From Streptomyces lacrimifluminis (GTDB taxonomy: Bacteria > Actinomycetota > Actinomycetes > Streptomycetales > Streptomycetaceae): a stretch of DNA of 64,000 nt. Shown one piece after another: positions 44,781 through 53,853 of this stretch (positions are counted from its first letter, which is position 1; every line of letters begins with the position of its first letter). The position numbers and the translations under genes are program-made. The notes under the pieces are model-generated. The model searched no databases. It saw only the letters and a program-made list of their open reading frames with translations, and was not told the origin of the DNA. The stretch covers positions 434,001 through 498,000 of the forward strand of contig NZ_BMMU01000003.1 of assembly GCF_014646095.1 (NCBI RefSeq), in the 5' to 3' direction.

Positions 44781-45725
44781 ATGACTACTACGTACGCTGT
44801 ACTTAGTGATGGGTTGGAGAAGTCTTTCGGCGAGGTCCATGCCGTGCGCGGGCTGGACCTGGCCGTGGCCGAGGGGTCCGTGTGCGGGCTGCTGGGGCCG
44901 AACGGCGCGGGCAAGACCACGGCCGTGCGGCTGCTCACCACACTGCTGCGGTCGGACGCGGGCTCGGCCCGCGTCGCAGGGCACGACCTCGTACGGGAGC
45001 CGGCTGCCGTCCGGCGCCGGATCGGTGTCACGGGGCAGTACGCGTCGGTGGACGGGGACCTCACCGGCCGCGAGAACCTACGGCTGTTCGCCCGGCTGCA
45101 CCGGCTCAAGGGGCCGGCCGTGCGCGCCGACGACCTGCTCGACCGCTTCGGGCTGACGGAGGCCGCCGACCGGCCCGCGTCCACCTACTCGGGCGGGATG
45201 CGCCGCCGCCTCGACCTCGCGGCGAGCCTGGTGAAACGGCCCGAGGTGCTCTTCCTCGACGAGCCCACGACGGGACTCGACCCCGCTGCCCGCAACCAGA
45301 TCTGGGCGGCGGTGCGCGGGTTGAAGGACGAGGGTACGACTGTCCTCCTGACCACCCAGTATCTGGAGGAGGCCGACCAACTCGCCGACGACATCGCCCT
45401 CGTGGAGCACGGCCGGGTCGCCCACACCGGATCTCCCGCCCAGCTCAAGGCGCTCATCGGCTCATACGCCGAGGTCATGGTCGCCGATACCGGCGCGCTG
45501 CTGGGTGCGGCCGGGATCCTCGCCCAAGTCGCCGGTTCCACACCGGTGTTGGACCGCCACCGGCTCACAGTCGGCGCGGTCACCACCGACCCGACGGTCA
45601 CCCTTCCCCGGCTGGTGCGCGAACTCGACGCCGCGGGCGTGGCGTTGCTCGACGTGAGTCTGCGCCCGCCGACCCTTGACGACGTGTTCCTCCGACTGAC
45701 GGAGCGTAAGGAGCTTGCAGCGTGA
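44781..45725 (+). CDS. ABC transporter ATP-binding protein, DrrA type
   Basis: A 314-residue protein with Walker A LLGPNGAGKTTAVRLL, signature TYSGGMRRRLDLAASL and Walker B VLFLDEPTTGLDP followed by the H-loop region LLTTQYLEEADQ. The C-terminal extension ends with PTLDDVFLRLTER, as in DrrA-type drug exporters. It forms an operon with the permease, whose GTG overlaps this stop by 4 nt. ATG 44781 directly precedes the second operator-like site. Confidence 0.92.
   Translation: MTTTYAVLSDGLEKSFGEVHAVRGLDLAVAEGSVCGLLGPNGAGKTTAVRLLTTLLRSDAGSARVAGHDLVREPAAVRRRIGVTGQYASVDGDLTGRENLRLFARLHRLKGPAVRADDLLDRFGLTEAADRPASTYSGGMRRRLDLAASLVKRPEVLFLDEPTTGLDPAARNQIWAAVRGLKDEGTTVLLTTQYLEEADQLADDIALVEHGRVAHTGSPAQLKALIGSYAEVMVADTGALLGAAGILAQVAGSTPVLDRHRLTVGAVTTDPTVTLPRLVRELDAAGVALLDVSLRPPTLDDVFLRLTERKELAA
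44787..44807. promoter_or_regulatory. TetR operator 2 (imperfect copy inside the ABC gene start)
   Basis: ACTACGTACG-C-TGTACTTAGT has arms matching at 8 of 10 positions and shares the core ACGTACGC with operator 1. It lies 42 nt downstream, within the first codons of the ATPase gene. Confidence 0.6.
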
Positions 45726-46552
45726 GCACATTGGCCTCCCGCCCCTCCAAGGCTTCCGCGACCACCGCGATCTCCGCCCTGGCGTACGACGGAACAGCCA
45801 TGCTGAGCCGGCATCTGCGGCGACTGCGGCACAACCCGGGGCTGCTGATCCTCACGCAGTCCATGCCGATCACCATGCTGCTGTTCTTCGGTTACGTCTT
45901 CGGCAGCGCCCTCGCGATACCCGGCGAGGACTACCGGGCCTTCCTGGTACCGGGGTTGCTGGTGGCGACCGCCGCCAACGGCATCATGACGGGGATGTTC
46001 CAGGCGGCCCAGGACACCCACCGGGGCGTGATGGACCGGCTCCGTACGCTGCCGATCAGCCGGGCCGCCGTACCGCTGGGTCAGGCTCTCGCCGACCTCG
46101 TGGTCACCGCCGCGGGGACGGTGCCCTTGCTCCTCGTGGGGCTCGCGGTGGGGTGGCGGATCGAGGGGTCGGCGCTGCGGGCGCTGGGTGCGGTGGGGTT
46201 GTTGCTGCTCTTCCGGTTCGCGACGACGTGGATCGGGATCTACCTCGGGCTGCTCTCCCGGAGCGAGGAGGCGGCCGGTCAGCTGGGCGGGGCGACCTTC
46301 CTTCTGCCGCTGCTGTCGAACGCGTACATCCCGACGGACGGTCTGCCGGGCTGGCTGCGGATCCTGGCCGAGTGGAACCCGATCAGCGCGGTCGCCACGG
46401 CGATGCGGAGCCTGTTCGGGAACGCGCCGGTCCCGGGGGACGGCGCGTGGCCGGTCGTCCACCCTGTCGCCGGGTCGCTGGCGTGGTGTGTGGTGCTGAT
46501 CGTGGTGTTCCTGCCGCTTGCCGTACGGCGGTACGCGGAGGGCGAGGGGTGA
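45722..46552 (+). CDS. ABC-2 type permease, DrrB type
   Basis: A 276-residue protein with six hydrophobic segments and the ABC-2 layout: PITMLLFFGYVFGSAL near the N-terminus, the conserved stretch MDRLRTLPISRAAVPLGQAL, and a late FLLPLLSNAYIPTDGLPGWL segment. GTG 45722 overlaps the ATPase stop. Together with the ATPase it should export a hydrophobic drug-like compound. Confidence 0.9.
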   Translation: MSTLASRPSKASATTAISALAYDGTAMLSRHLRRLRHNPGLLILTQSMPITMLLFFGYVFGSALAIPGEDYRAFLVPGLLVATAANGIMTGMFQAAQDTHRGVMDRLRTLPISRAAVPLGQALADLVVTAAGTVPLLLVGLAVGWRIEGSALRALGAVGLLLLFRFATTWIGIYLGLLSRSEEAAGQLGGATFLLPLLSNAYIPTDGLPGWLRILAEWNPISAVATAMRSLFGNAPVPGDGAWPVVHPVAGSLAWCVVLIVVFLPLAVRRYAEGEG

Positions 46553-46650
46553 GCTTTCCACCCACCCGTATCCGGCGCGGGCCCGGGCATCTCAGCTGGG
46601 CCGGGCCATTCCGGGGTTGAGGACGAGGCCCGTTCAGGGCCGCAGGGAGT

Positions 46651-46671
46651 CTGGGGGGGCGCAGCCCCCAG
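46651..46671 (+). terminator. Terminator-like GC hairpin in an intergenic repeat
   Basis: CTGGGGG (46651-46657) pairs with CCCCCAG (46665-46671). The surrounding 46560-46690 sequence, with GGGTTGAGGACGAGGCCCG and GGCGCAGCCCCCAGG, resembles a repeat common between genes in Streptomyces chromosomes. It follows the pump operon. Confidence 0.6.
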
Positions 46672-46715
46672 GTTCAGGAGGGGACGGGTAGGGGCGGCGG
46701 GGGCGAAAACCCGAC

Positions 46716-47918
46716 ATGATCGCCCGCATGGAACCCCTCCCCCTCACCAGCCTCACCGTCGTCACCCTGGAACAGGCCGTCGCCGCCCCCTTCGCCACCC
46801 GCCAGCTCGCCGACCTCGGCGCCCGCGTCATCAAGGTCGAGCGGGTCGACGGCGGCGACTTCGCGCGGGCGTACGACACCGCCGCGCACGGTCTCGCCTC
46901 GCACTTCGTGTGGTGCAACCGAGGGAAGGAGTCCCTCGCCCTCGACGTGAAGGACCCCCGAGGGCTCGCCGTCGTCCAGCGGCTGATCGCGGACGCCGAC
47001 GTGTTCGTGCAGAACCTCGCCCAGGGCGCCGCCGCCCGCCTCGGCCTCGACGCGGCCACCCTCTGCGCCGCGCACCCCCGGCTGATCGCCGTGGACATCT
47101 CGGGATACGGGCCGTCGGGACCGTACGCCGGCAAGCGGGCCTACGACATGCTCGTGCAGTGCGAGGCCGGGCTGGTGTCGGTGACCGGGACGCCCGAGCA
47201 GCCGGTCAAGGCCGGGATTCCGGCGGCGGACATCGCGGCCGGCATGTACGCGTTCTCCGGGGTGCTGGCGGCGCTCGTACGGCGGGGCGTGACCGGGCGG
47301 GGCGGACCGGTGGAGGTGTCCATGCTGGACGCGCTCGCCGAGTGGATGGGGCACCCCCTCCACCACGCGATGCACGACGGCACTCCCCCGGCGCGCACCG
47401 GTCTCGCGCACGCTGTCATCGCCCCGTACGACGCCTACGCGACGGCGGACGGCGGGCGGGTGCTGCTGTCGGTGCAGAACGACCGGGAGTGGCAGCGGCT
47501 GGCCGAACAGGTGCTGGGGCGGCCCGAGTTGGGGTCCGATCCGGGGTACGCGACGAACGCGGCGCGGGTCGGGAACCGGGAGCGGACCGACGCCCACGTG
47601 GCCGCGGCCCTCGGCGCGCTGGAGGCCGACGAGGCCCTGGCGCGGCTGGAGGGGGCCGGGATCGCGTGCGCGCGGCTCAGGGACGTACAGGAGGTGGCGG
47701 AGCATCCGCAGCTCGCGGCCCGGGACCGGTGGCGGGAGGTGGGGTCACCGGTGGGGCCGTTGCGCGCGCTGCTGCCCCCGATCACCCTGCCGGGCGGCGG
47801 CGAGGCGCGGATGGGCGATGTGCCCGCACTCGGGGAGCACACCGAAGCACTGCTGCGTGCCGTGGGGATGACGGGCGAGGAGATCGCAGCACTGCGCCGG
47901 GACGGTGTGGTCGCCTGA
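46716..47918 (+). CDS. Family III CoA-transferase (CaiB/BaiF type)
   Basis: A 400-residue protein with the family III pattern: VVTLEQAVAAPFATRQLADLG at the start, then RVIKVER, the NRGKESLALDVKD block, VDISGYGPSGPYAGKRAYD and VEVSMLDALAEWM. Asp144 in AYDMLVQCEAG aligns with the catalytic Asp that forms the acyl anhydride. It moves CoA between carboxylic acids; the substrate cannot be told from context. Start ATG 46716 or 46728 (MEPLPL). Confidence 0.88.
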   Translation: MIARMEPLPLTSLTVVTLEQAVAAPFATRQLADLGARVIKVERVDGGDFARAYDTAAHGLASHFVWCNRGKESLALDVKDPRGLAVVQRLIADADVFVQNLAQGAAARLGLDAATLCAAHPRLIAVDISGYGPSGPYAGKRAYDMLVQCEAGLVSVTGTPEQPVKAGIPAADIAAGMYAFSGVLAALVRRGVTGRGGPVEVSMLDALAEWMGHPLHHAMHDGTPPARTGLAHAVIAPYDAYATADGGRVLLSVQNDREWQRLAEQVLGRPELGSDPGYATNAARVGNRERTDAHVAAALGALEADEALARLEGAGIACARLRDVQEVAEHPQLAARDRWREVGSPVGPLRALLPPITLPGGGEARMGDVPALGEHTEALLRAVGMTGEEIAALRRDGVVA

Positions 47919-47983
47919 GTACGGGCAGGGAACGACGGGGCGAACGACCGGACGGTGGACCGGAGTCGGTGGTGAACCGTGGA

Positions 47984-47999
47984 CGGCGTGGGGACGCCG
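47984..47999. terminator. Short hairpin between convergent genes
   Basis: CGGCGT-GGGG-ACGCCG gives a 6-bp stem in the 92-nt gap between the convergent CoA-transferase and 89-aa genes. Weak but well placed. Confidence 0.4.
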
Positions 48000-48010
48000 A
48001 CACGGTCCGC

Positions 48011-48280
48011 TCAGCGCCCGCCGAACAGGGTGCGGCTCAGACGGCGCAGCGGGGCGAAGAGCGAGAGCCTGCTGACCCGCGCGCCAAGATCGCTGCGCTG
48101 CTTCACGGTGTCCCGTGAGGTGAGTTCGCGCATCAGCGAGGTCGCCTCCGCCGTCTCACGCTGAGGGACGGCGGGTCCCGACAGCACCGAGAGATGGCGG
48201 TCGAGGCGCGCCTTGGTGGCGCCGCTCCCGCACGTGATCGCAGGGACGCGCGCCCTGCTGTGCATCGTTATCTGTTCCAT
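48011..48280 (-). CDS. Small basic protein of unknown function
   Basis: An 89-residue protein starting at ATG 48280. It is Arg/Ser-rich, with ATKARLDRHLSVLSG, TSLMRELTSRDTVKQRSDL and a basic C-terminus (APLRRLSRTLFGGR). It has no signal peptide or membrane helix. Its stop is at the convergent end with the CoA-transferase gene. It lies 115 nt downstream of the anti-sigma gene on the same strand and may be expressed with it. Family not recognised. Confidence 0.6.
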   Translation of the reverse strand: MEQITMHSRARVPAITCGSGATKARLDRHLSVLSGPAVPQRETAEATSLMRELTSRDTVKQRSDLGARVSRLSLFAPLRRLSRTLFGGR

Positions 48281-48395
48281 GTCACTCCCCACCCGTACGA
48301 GTCCACCCGGCCCGGGCAGGTTAACCCTATCGCTCCCCCGGGGCACTCGTGTATCTCGGTCACAGGATTCACCTTCCCCACAAGGGTGTTGATGA

Positions 48396-49247
48396 TTACT
48401 CTCCGAATCCAACCGATTCCAGGGCGAGTTGGACAACTGGTGCGCTGGTGGGCTGCTCTGAGCCCCCGTCGGGTTCAACGGTCACAGCGAGTGATGTGGC
48501 CGACTTGTCGAGACCGGTAGCGACCAAGGGCGTGTCGCCCTTGAAGAGTCCCAGGGAGCGCGGTTGCACATCAGGGCGCATGAGCCACAGTTGGTGCACG
48601 CGGTCGCTCGGCAGCTCCCCGTACCCACTGAGGGTCACGACCGCGCGCCCCTCGGACGCGGAGGCGATCGCGGTGATCCCCTGGCCCCGCGCGTCCCGGT
48701 CGGCGGTCGCCCGCGCGTCGGGAGCCGACAGAACGTCGGCAATCTCACGTGCCTGGGCCTGCGCGGCTTCCAGTTTGTCCTGGGTCTGCGTGTTCTGCAC
48801 GGCGAACAGCGCGGCGACGACGAGGGCGGCTGCCGCCGTGAGCGTGGCCAGCGGGGCGAACATGGGGCGCATGCGGGGCGCACGGCGGACCGGTGGCGGC
48901 GGTTCGGTGCCCCACACGTGCGCCGGCAACTGATGGCTCCGCCTGCGGGGCGCTTCGGCGGAGCGGCCGGGGGCGCGCGCCGGGGAGTGGCCCGGTGACT
49001 CCTGCGGAGTCGCGCGTACGGCGGACAGGACCCGGTCGCGCATGGCGAACGGAGGCTGCGCGGCCGTGGACCAGGCCAGCCGGACCGCGTCCTCGGACAG
49101 CAGGCGCACCTCGGCGGTACAGGCGTCGCAGCGGGACAGGTGTTTCTCGAAGCGGCGCCGCTCGTCGGGGTCGAGGGCGTCGAGGGCGTAGGGGGCGGCG
49201 AGCGAATGGAGATCCTCGCGGCGGAACAGTCTGCCGAGCATGCTCAT
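48396..49247 (-). CDS. RskA-like anti-sigma factor
   Basis: A 283-residue protein with an N-terminal zinc-binding anti-sigma domain: LHSLAAPYALDALDPDERRR and FEKHLSRCDAC, giving H-x3-C-x2-C. A transmembrane helix follows at about residues 130-160 (LATLTAAAALVVAALFAV), then an outer RskA C-terminal domain (VVTLSGYGELPSDRVHQLWL). It overlaps the sigma gene by 4 nt (ATGA), so both are made together. It should hold the sigma factor at the membrane and release it by regulated proteolysis. Confidence 0.9.
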   Translation of the reverse strand: MSMLGRLFRREDLHSLAAPYALDALDPDERRRFEKHLSRCDACTAEVRLLSEDAVRLAWSTAAQPPFAMRDRVLSAVRATPQESPGHSPARAPGRSAEAPRRRSHQLPAHVWGTEPPPPVRRAPRMRPMFAPLATLTAAAALVVAALFAVQNTQTQDKLEAAQAQAREIADVLSAPDARATADRDARGQGITAIASASEGRAVVTLSGYGELPSDRVHQLWLMRPDVQPRSLGLFKGDTPLVATGLDKSATSLAVTVEPDGGSEQPTSAPVVQLALESVGFGE

Positions 49248-49858
49248 GCGACGCCTCCCAGGCATTCGCGCAGTCGGGTCAGGCCGTCGCGCATCCTTGT
49301 CTTCACCGTGCCCAGCGGGAGCGAGAGCCGCTCCGCCACTTCACGGTACGTATAGCCCTCGTAGTAGGCGAGGGTGACCGACTGGCGTTGCAGGGTGGTC
49401 AGCCGGTCCAGGCAGCGGCGCACCCATTCGCGTTCCATGCCGGCCTCGACCTCTTCGGCCACGTGGTCGAAGGCGGGCCGGTGGGAGCGCTGGGCCTCGC
49501 GCTGCTCGCGTTCACCGGCCGCACGGGCGCTGCGCACCCGGTCGACGGCCCGGCGGTGCGCGAGCGTGAGTATCCAGGACAGGGCGCTGCCCTTCCTGGG
49601 ATCGAACCGCGGTGAGGAGCGCCAGAGTTCGAGCAGGACCTCCTGGGACACCTCCTCCGACTGCGCCGGGTCCCGCACCACGCGCCGCACCAGCCCGAAC
49701 ACCGGCCCGGACACGATCCCGTACAGCTCTTCGAAGGCCTTCTGGTCGCCCCCGGCCACGAGCACCAGAAGCTCGTCCGCTCCCACCCGCGTCCCCTCTC
49801 TATGGCCGCACACGGCCCCTCCCCGCTCCATCACGCTTGTCACCGTCACCTTAGGCAT
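49244..49858 (-). CDS. ECF RNA polymerase sigma factor (SigK-like)
   Basis: About 204 residues. Region 2 contains FEELYGIVSGPVFGLVRRVV and EEVSQEVLLELWRSSPRFD. Region 4 contains LTTLQRQSVTLAYYEGYTYR then LSLPLGTVKTRMRDGLTRL. The anti-sigma partner overlaps directly. ATG 49858 is chosen, but ATG 49831 is possible. It diverges from the DUF4331 gene across a 165-nt AT-rich region, which suggests that gene is a target. Confidence 0.9.
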   Translation of the reverse strand: MPKVTVTSVMERGGAVCGHREGTRVGADELLVLVAGGDQKAFEELYGIVSGPVFGLVRRVVRDPAQSEEVSQEVLLELWRSSPRFDPRKGSALSWILTLAHRRAVDRVRSARAAGEREQREAQRSHRPAFDHVAEEVEAGMEREWVRRCLDRLTTLQRQSVTLAYYEGYTYREVAERLSLPLGTVKTRMRDGLTRLRECLGGVA

Positions 49859-49937
49859 TCGAAGCGAACCCGGCTTCGGATGGGTACGGATCTGCTGCCC
49901 TCGAATCGCGGGTCGGTCGCGTCCCAAACGTTTTCAA

Positions 49938-49947
49938 GAAAATTTTC
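49938..49947. promoter_or_regulatory. AT-rich palindrome in the sigma/DUF4331 divergent region
   Basis: GAAAATTTTC is a perfect 10-bp palindrome inside an AT-rich stretch (49926-49960) that stands out in this GC-rich DNA. It could be a promoter-opening region or protein site. Confidence 0.35.
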
Positions 49948-50023
49948 AGATTCGACCAATCCGCCTCGGGGAGGGCTCCGAATCCCCGTCGTCAGGCAAG
50001 TTGACACGGTGAGGACGGACGGC

Positions 50024-51562
50024 ATGACGACAACCATCTCCAAGGGCGGCGCGCGGCGCAGGAGCATCGCGACCCTCATTTGTGGCGCGCTGGCCACCGG
50101 GGGGCTCGCGGCCGCCGGCGTCACCGCGCTCGTACCGGGTACGGCTACCGCTTCCAGCCACCGCGAGGCTCCGCTGATCTCGGGCACGCCCCAGTACGAC
50201 AACACGGACGTGTACGCGTTCGTGAGCCCGGACAAGGCCGACACGACGACGATCGTCGCGAACTGGATCCCGTTCGAGGAGCCGGCCGGCGGCCCGAACT
50301 TCTTCCAGTTCGCGGAGGACGCCCAGTACGACCTCCACATCGACAACAACGGTGACGCGCAGGGCGACCTCCTGTTCCGCTACACCTTCAAGACGCATGT
50401 GAAGAACAAGAAGACGTTCCTGTACAACACGGGCGCGGTGGAGAGCCTGGACGACAAGGACCTCAACATCACGCAGACGTACGACATCGAGCTGATCAAG
50501 CTCAAGAACCAGTACGTCCAGTCGAAGACGAAGATCGCCGACGATGTTCCGGTCGCTCCGTCGAACGTCGGCAAGGCGTCGATGCCGGACTACGCAAAGC
50601 TGCGCAACCAGGCCATCCACAAGCTGACGAACGGTTCGACGACGTTCGCCGGCCAGGCCGACGACCCGTTCTTCCTCGACCTGCGCGTCTTCGACCTGCT
50701 GTACGGCGGGAACCTCTCCGAGGTCGGCAACGACACGCTCAAGGGCTACAACGTCAACTCGATCGCGCTCCAGGTGCCGACGCACATGATCGTGGAGTCG
50801 TCGAAGCAGCCGATCGTCGGTATCTGGTCGACGACCCAGCGCAAGAACGCCCGCGGTAACTTCGCGCAGGTCTCGCGACTGGGCATGCCGCTGGTCAACG
50901 AGGTCGTCAACCCGATCGGTGACAAGGACAAGTTCAACGCGTCCTCGCCGTGGGAGGACGCCCAGTTCCTGAAGAACGTGACCAACCCCGAGCTGCCGAA
51001 GCTCATCGAGGCGATCTACAAGATCCCTGCGCCCGCCGAGCCGCGCAACGACCTCGTGGACGTCTTCCTCAAGGGTGTGAAGGGTCTCAACCAGCCGCCG
51101 TACGTGACTCCGTCGGAGCAGCTGCGTCTCAACACCTCGATCGCTCCGGCCAAGAAGCCGAAGCGGCTCGGTGTGCTCGACGGCGACAACGCGGGCTTCC
51201 CGAACGGCCGCCGCCTGACGGACGACGTGATCGACGCCTCGCTCCAGGTCGTCGAGGGTGAACTGCTCGGCGCGAAGAACGACCTCGGCGACGCGGTCGA
51301 CAAGAACGACAAGAAGTTCGAGAACTACTTCCCGTACGTGGCTCTGCCGACCGAGGGTTCGCGTGGCCCTCTGGCCAAGGGCACGACCGGCACCAATGAC
51401 GTCCGCAGCCAGCTCGGCGACGCGCTGCAGCCCGCCGGCACCTCCGGTGGCACCGACACCGTGCTGATCGCCGGTTCGGCGGCGGCCGGTGCGGCCGGGT
51501 TCCTGCTGATCACCGCCGGTGTCGTGTGGTGGCGCCGGAACATGGGGAACCGGGCGTACTGA
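50024..51562 (+). CDS. Secreted, membrane-anchored DUF4331 protein
   Basis: A 512-residue protein. A signal peptide occupies residues 1-44 and the mature part begins near SSHREAPLISGTPQYDNTDVYAF, the typical DUF4331 opening. The body is acidic and Asn-rich. The C-terminus has a transmembrane helix (VLIAGSAAAGAAGFLLITAGVV) then WWRRNMGNRAY, so it stays attached to the cell. Function of DUF4331 is unknown. ATG 50024 follows GTGAGGACGGC. Codon use is strongly biased, suggesting high expression. It heads an operon-like run with the TPR and metal-transporter genes. Confidence 0.88.
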   Translation: MTTTISKGGARRRSIATLICGALATGGLAAAGVTALVPGTATASSHREAPLISGTPQYDNTDVYAFVSPDKADTTTIVANWIPFEEPAGGPNFFQFAEDAQYDLHIDNNGDAQGDLLFRYTFKTHVKNKKTFLYNTGAVESLDDKDLNITQTYDIELIKLKNQYVQSKTKIADDVPVAPSNVGKASMPDYAKLRNQAIHKLTNGSTTFAGQADDPFFLDLRVFDLLYGGNLSEVGNDTLKGYNVNSIALQVPTHMIVESSKQPIVGIWSTTQRKNARGNFAQVSRLGMPLVNEVVNPIGDKDKFNASSPWEDAQFLKNVTNPELPKLIEAIYKIPAPAEPRNDLVDVFLKGVKGLNQPPYVTPSEQLRLNTSIAPAKKPKRLGVLDGDNAGFPNGRRLTDDVIDASLQVVEGELLGAKNDLGDAVDKNDKKFENYFPYVALPTEGSRGPLAKGTTGTNDVRSQLGDALQPAGTSGGTDTVLIAGSAAAGAAGFLLITAGVVWWRRNMGNRAY

Positions 51563-51717
51563 CCCGCGGTCCGTTCCCACCCCCACCAACTGGCGCGGCC
51601 CGTTTCCATCCCCACGGCGCGGGCCGCGCCGCACTCCCGTCGGCTCCCGGCCCCACCCGGGTGGTCGGCCCCCGCTTCCCCCGCAGATGACCCGCCCAGG
51701 AACCTTGAGGAGAGGGC

Positions 51718-53853
51718 ATGCCCCCGCGTACGAACGACAACGCACCGGACCGCGAGCAGGCGCCGCAGGCGCCGCTCCCGCGACCGGGCCGTGAGCTCGG
51801 CAGCCGGCCGACCGACACGGCGGGGGCGCCCGGGAACCTCGGCACGGAGGGTGCCGCGGGCACCGGTGAACACACCGGCGCGGCGCTGCCCGGCCAGGGC
51901 GGGACGGACATCGGCGCCCCCACGGACACGGACGCGCCTGGCCTGAGCGAACCGGCCGGCTCCGCCGAGACGGACAAGTCCGGACCGAGCGCCGGTCCCA
52001 CGGGCGCGTCGCGCCCCGTGTCGGCCGCCGAGCGGAACAGCTCCGAGCAGCCTTCCGGAGCCCTCACCGCGTCCAGCGACGATCACTCCGACGTACGGGC
52101 TTTCCCCGTGCCGGAACCGACCGGCACCACGCCGGCCGGCACACCCGCGGGAACACCCTCGGCGGCCACGGCCGAGACCGACAAGTCCGGGCCGGGCGCC
52201 GCGGCCCTTGCCGGGTCCAGCACCGGTCGCTCCTCCGTGACGGATGCCGAGGGCGCGGCGGCTCCCCGGGAGACCCTGGCGGCCCAAGCCGCTCCGGAGA
52301 CCCGGAAGGCACCGGAAACCGACGTCGCGGCCAGCACCCGCGAGTCATTCGCCGCCTCGACCACCGACGCCTCGCCCGAGAGGGCGGGCGGCATGGCTGC
52401 CGAGCACACACCGGATGTCTCCCCCGACCAGTCGTCCCCCTCCCCCGGTACCGGTGCCCCCGCCTCCGACCCCGACGAGCGGGTCGCCGCGGTTCGGCGG
52501 CTCGGGGAGTCGTCGCGCCGGTGGCGGGCGGTCCAACTCGGTGCCTGTGCCGCCGCGTTGGCGGTGGCGTTCTCCGCCGGGGCCATGGTGCTGGGGGCCG
52601 TTCGGGACGGAGGCGGGACCACCACGGTCGCGTCGGCGTCGGCCGCGATGTCTCCCGCGCTGCTCGCGACCGGGGACATCGACGCGAGCATCGCCTCGCT
52701 CCAGGCCCATCTCCGGGCACAGCCCAGGGACTTCGGCAGCTGGGCCACTCTCGGGCTCGCGTATGTCGAGCAGGCCCGCACCAAGGGCGATCCTTCCCGG
52801 TACCCGCAGGCCCAGCAGGCCCTGAACCGGTCCCTGGAGCTGAAGCCCGACAACGATCCCGCTCTCGCCGGGCGCGCCGCCCTCGCCGCCGCCCGCCATG
52901 ACTTTCCCGGCGCCCTCACATACGCGGACCAGGCCCTCGCGCAGAACCCCTACAGCGAGCGCGCCCTGTCCACCCGTATCGACGCCCTGGTCGAACTCGG
53001 GCGCTACGACGAGGCGTTGAAGGCCACCGACGAGGCCGACGCCAAGCGGCCCGGGGTGCCTGTCTTCACCCGGTTCGCGTACGTGCGTGAGCTGCGCGGC
53101 GAGGTCACCACCGCCCGGCGTGTGCTGGAGCAGGCGCTCGGCTCCGCCGCCTCCCGCGGGGACATCGCGTACGTGGCCACCGCTCTGGGGCAACTCGCCT
53201 GGAACCAGGGCGAGTACAAGTCCGCCCTGGAGTACTTCGCCCGCGCCCTGGCCGCCGACGACGCCTACCTTCCGGCGCTCGAAGGCCGCGCCCGCGCCCA
53301 GTTCGCCGACGGCGACCTGGCCGGTGCGATCAAGGGCTTGGAGGACGTCGTCTCCCGCTATCCACTGCCCGGCCCGCTCGTCGAACTCGGCGAGCTGTAC
53401 GAAGTGCGGGGCGGTGATGGCGACTTGGCCAAGGCACGCGCCCAGTACGCGCTCGTCAACGCCTGGACGGCCATCGCCCGCGCCAACGGCGTCAACGCCG
53501 ACCTGGACACCGCACTCGCCGCCGCCGACCACGGCGACCGGAAGTCGGCGCTGCGCGCGGCCCGCGCAGAGTGGGACCGCCGCGAGACCGTACACACGGC
53601 CGACGCCCTCGCGTGGGCGCTGCACGCCAACGGCCAGGACGAGGAAGCGCTCCCGTACGCCCGCCGCGCCACCGCGACCGGCTATCGCAGCGCCTCCTTC
53701 CTCTACCACCGCGGCATGATCGAGCAGGCCACGGGCCACGCGAAGGAAGCCCGCGCCTCGCTCTCCGCCGCCCTCGAACTCAACCCCGGTTTCTCCCCGT
53801 TGGGCGCCCGCAAGGCCCGTACGGCTCTCAAGTCCCTGGAGGCGGCGAAGTGA
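51718..53853 (+). CDS. Membrane-anchored TPR protein
   Basis: A 711-residue protein starting at ATG 51718 with GAGGAGAGG upstream. Residues 1-260 are disordered and rich in Thr, Ala, Gly, Ser and Pro. A transmembrane helix follows (about 268-292, LGACAAALAVAFSAGAMVLGAV). The C-terminal 400 residues are TPR repeats (FGSWATLGLAYVEQARTKGD; YKSALEYFARALAADDAYLP; ALAWALHANGQDEEALPYA). It probably scaffolds extracytoplasmic partners such as DUF4331. Its stop overlaps the transporter GTG by 4 nt. Confidence 0.85.
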   Translation: MPPRTNDNAPDREQAPQAPLPRPGRELGSRPTDTAGAPGNLGTEGAAGTGEHTGAALPGQGGTDIGAPTDTDAPGLSEPAGSAETDKSGPSAGPTGASRPVSAAERNSSEQPSGALTASSDDHSDVRAFPVPEPTGTTPAGTPAGTPSAATAETDKSGPGAAALAGSSTGRSSVTDAEGAAAPRETLAAQAAPETRKAPETDVAASTRESFAASTTDASPERAGGMAAEHTPDVSPDQSSPSPGTGAPASDPDERVAAVRRLGESSRRWRAVQLGACAAALAVAFSAGAMVLGAVRDGGGTTTVASASAAMSPALLATGDIDASIASLQAHLRAQPRDFGSWATLGLAYVEQARTKGDPSRYPQAQQALNRSLELKPDNDPALAGRAALAAARHDFPGALTYADQALAQNPYSERALSTRIDALVELGRYDEALKATDEADAKRPGVPVFTRFAYVRELRGEVTTARRVLEQALGSAASRGDIAYVATALGQLAWNQGEYKSALEYFARALAADDAYLPALEGRARAQFADGDLAGAIKGLEDVVSRYPLPGPLVELGELYEVRGGDGDLAKARAQYALVNAWTAIARANGVNADLDTALAAADHGDRKSALRAARAEWDRRETVHTADALAWALHANGQDEEALPYARRATATGYRSASFLYHRGMIEQATGHAKEARASLSAALELNPGFSPLGARKARTALKSLEAAK

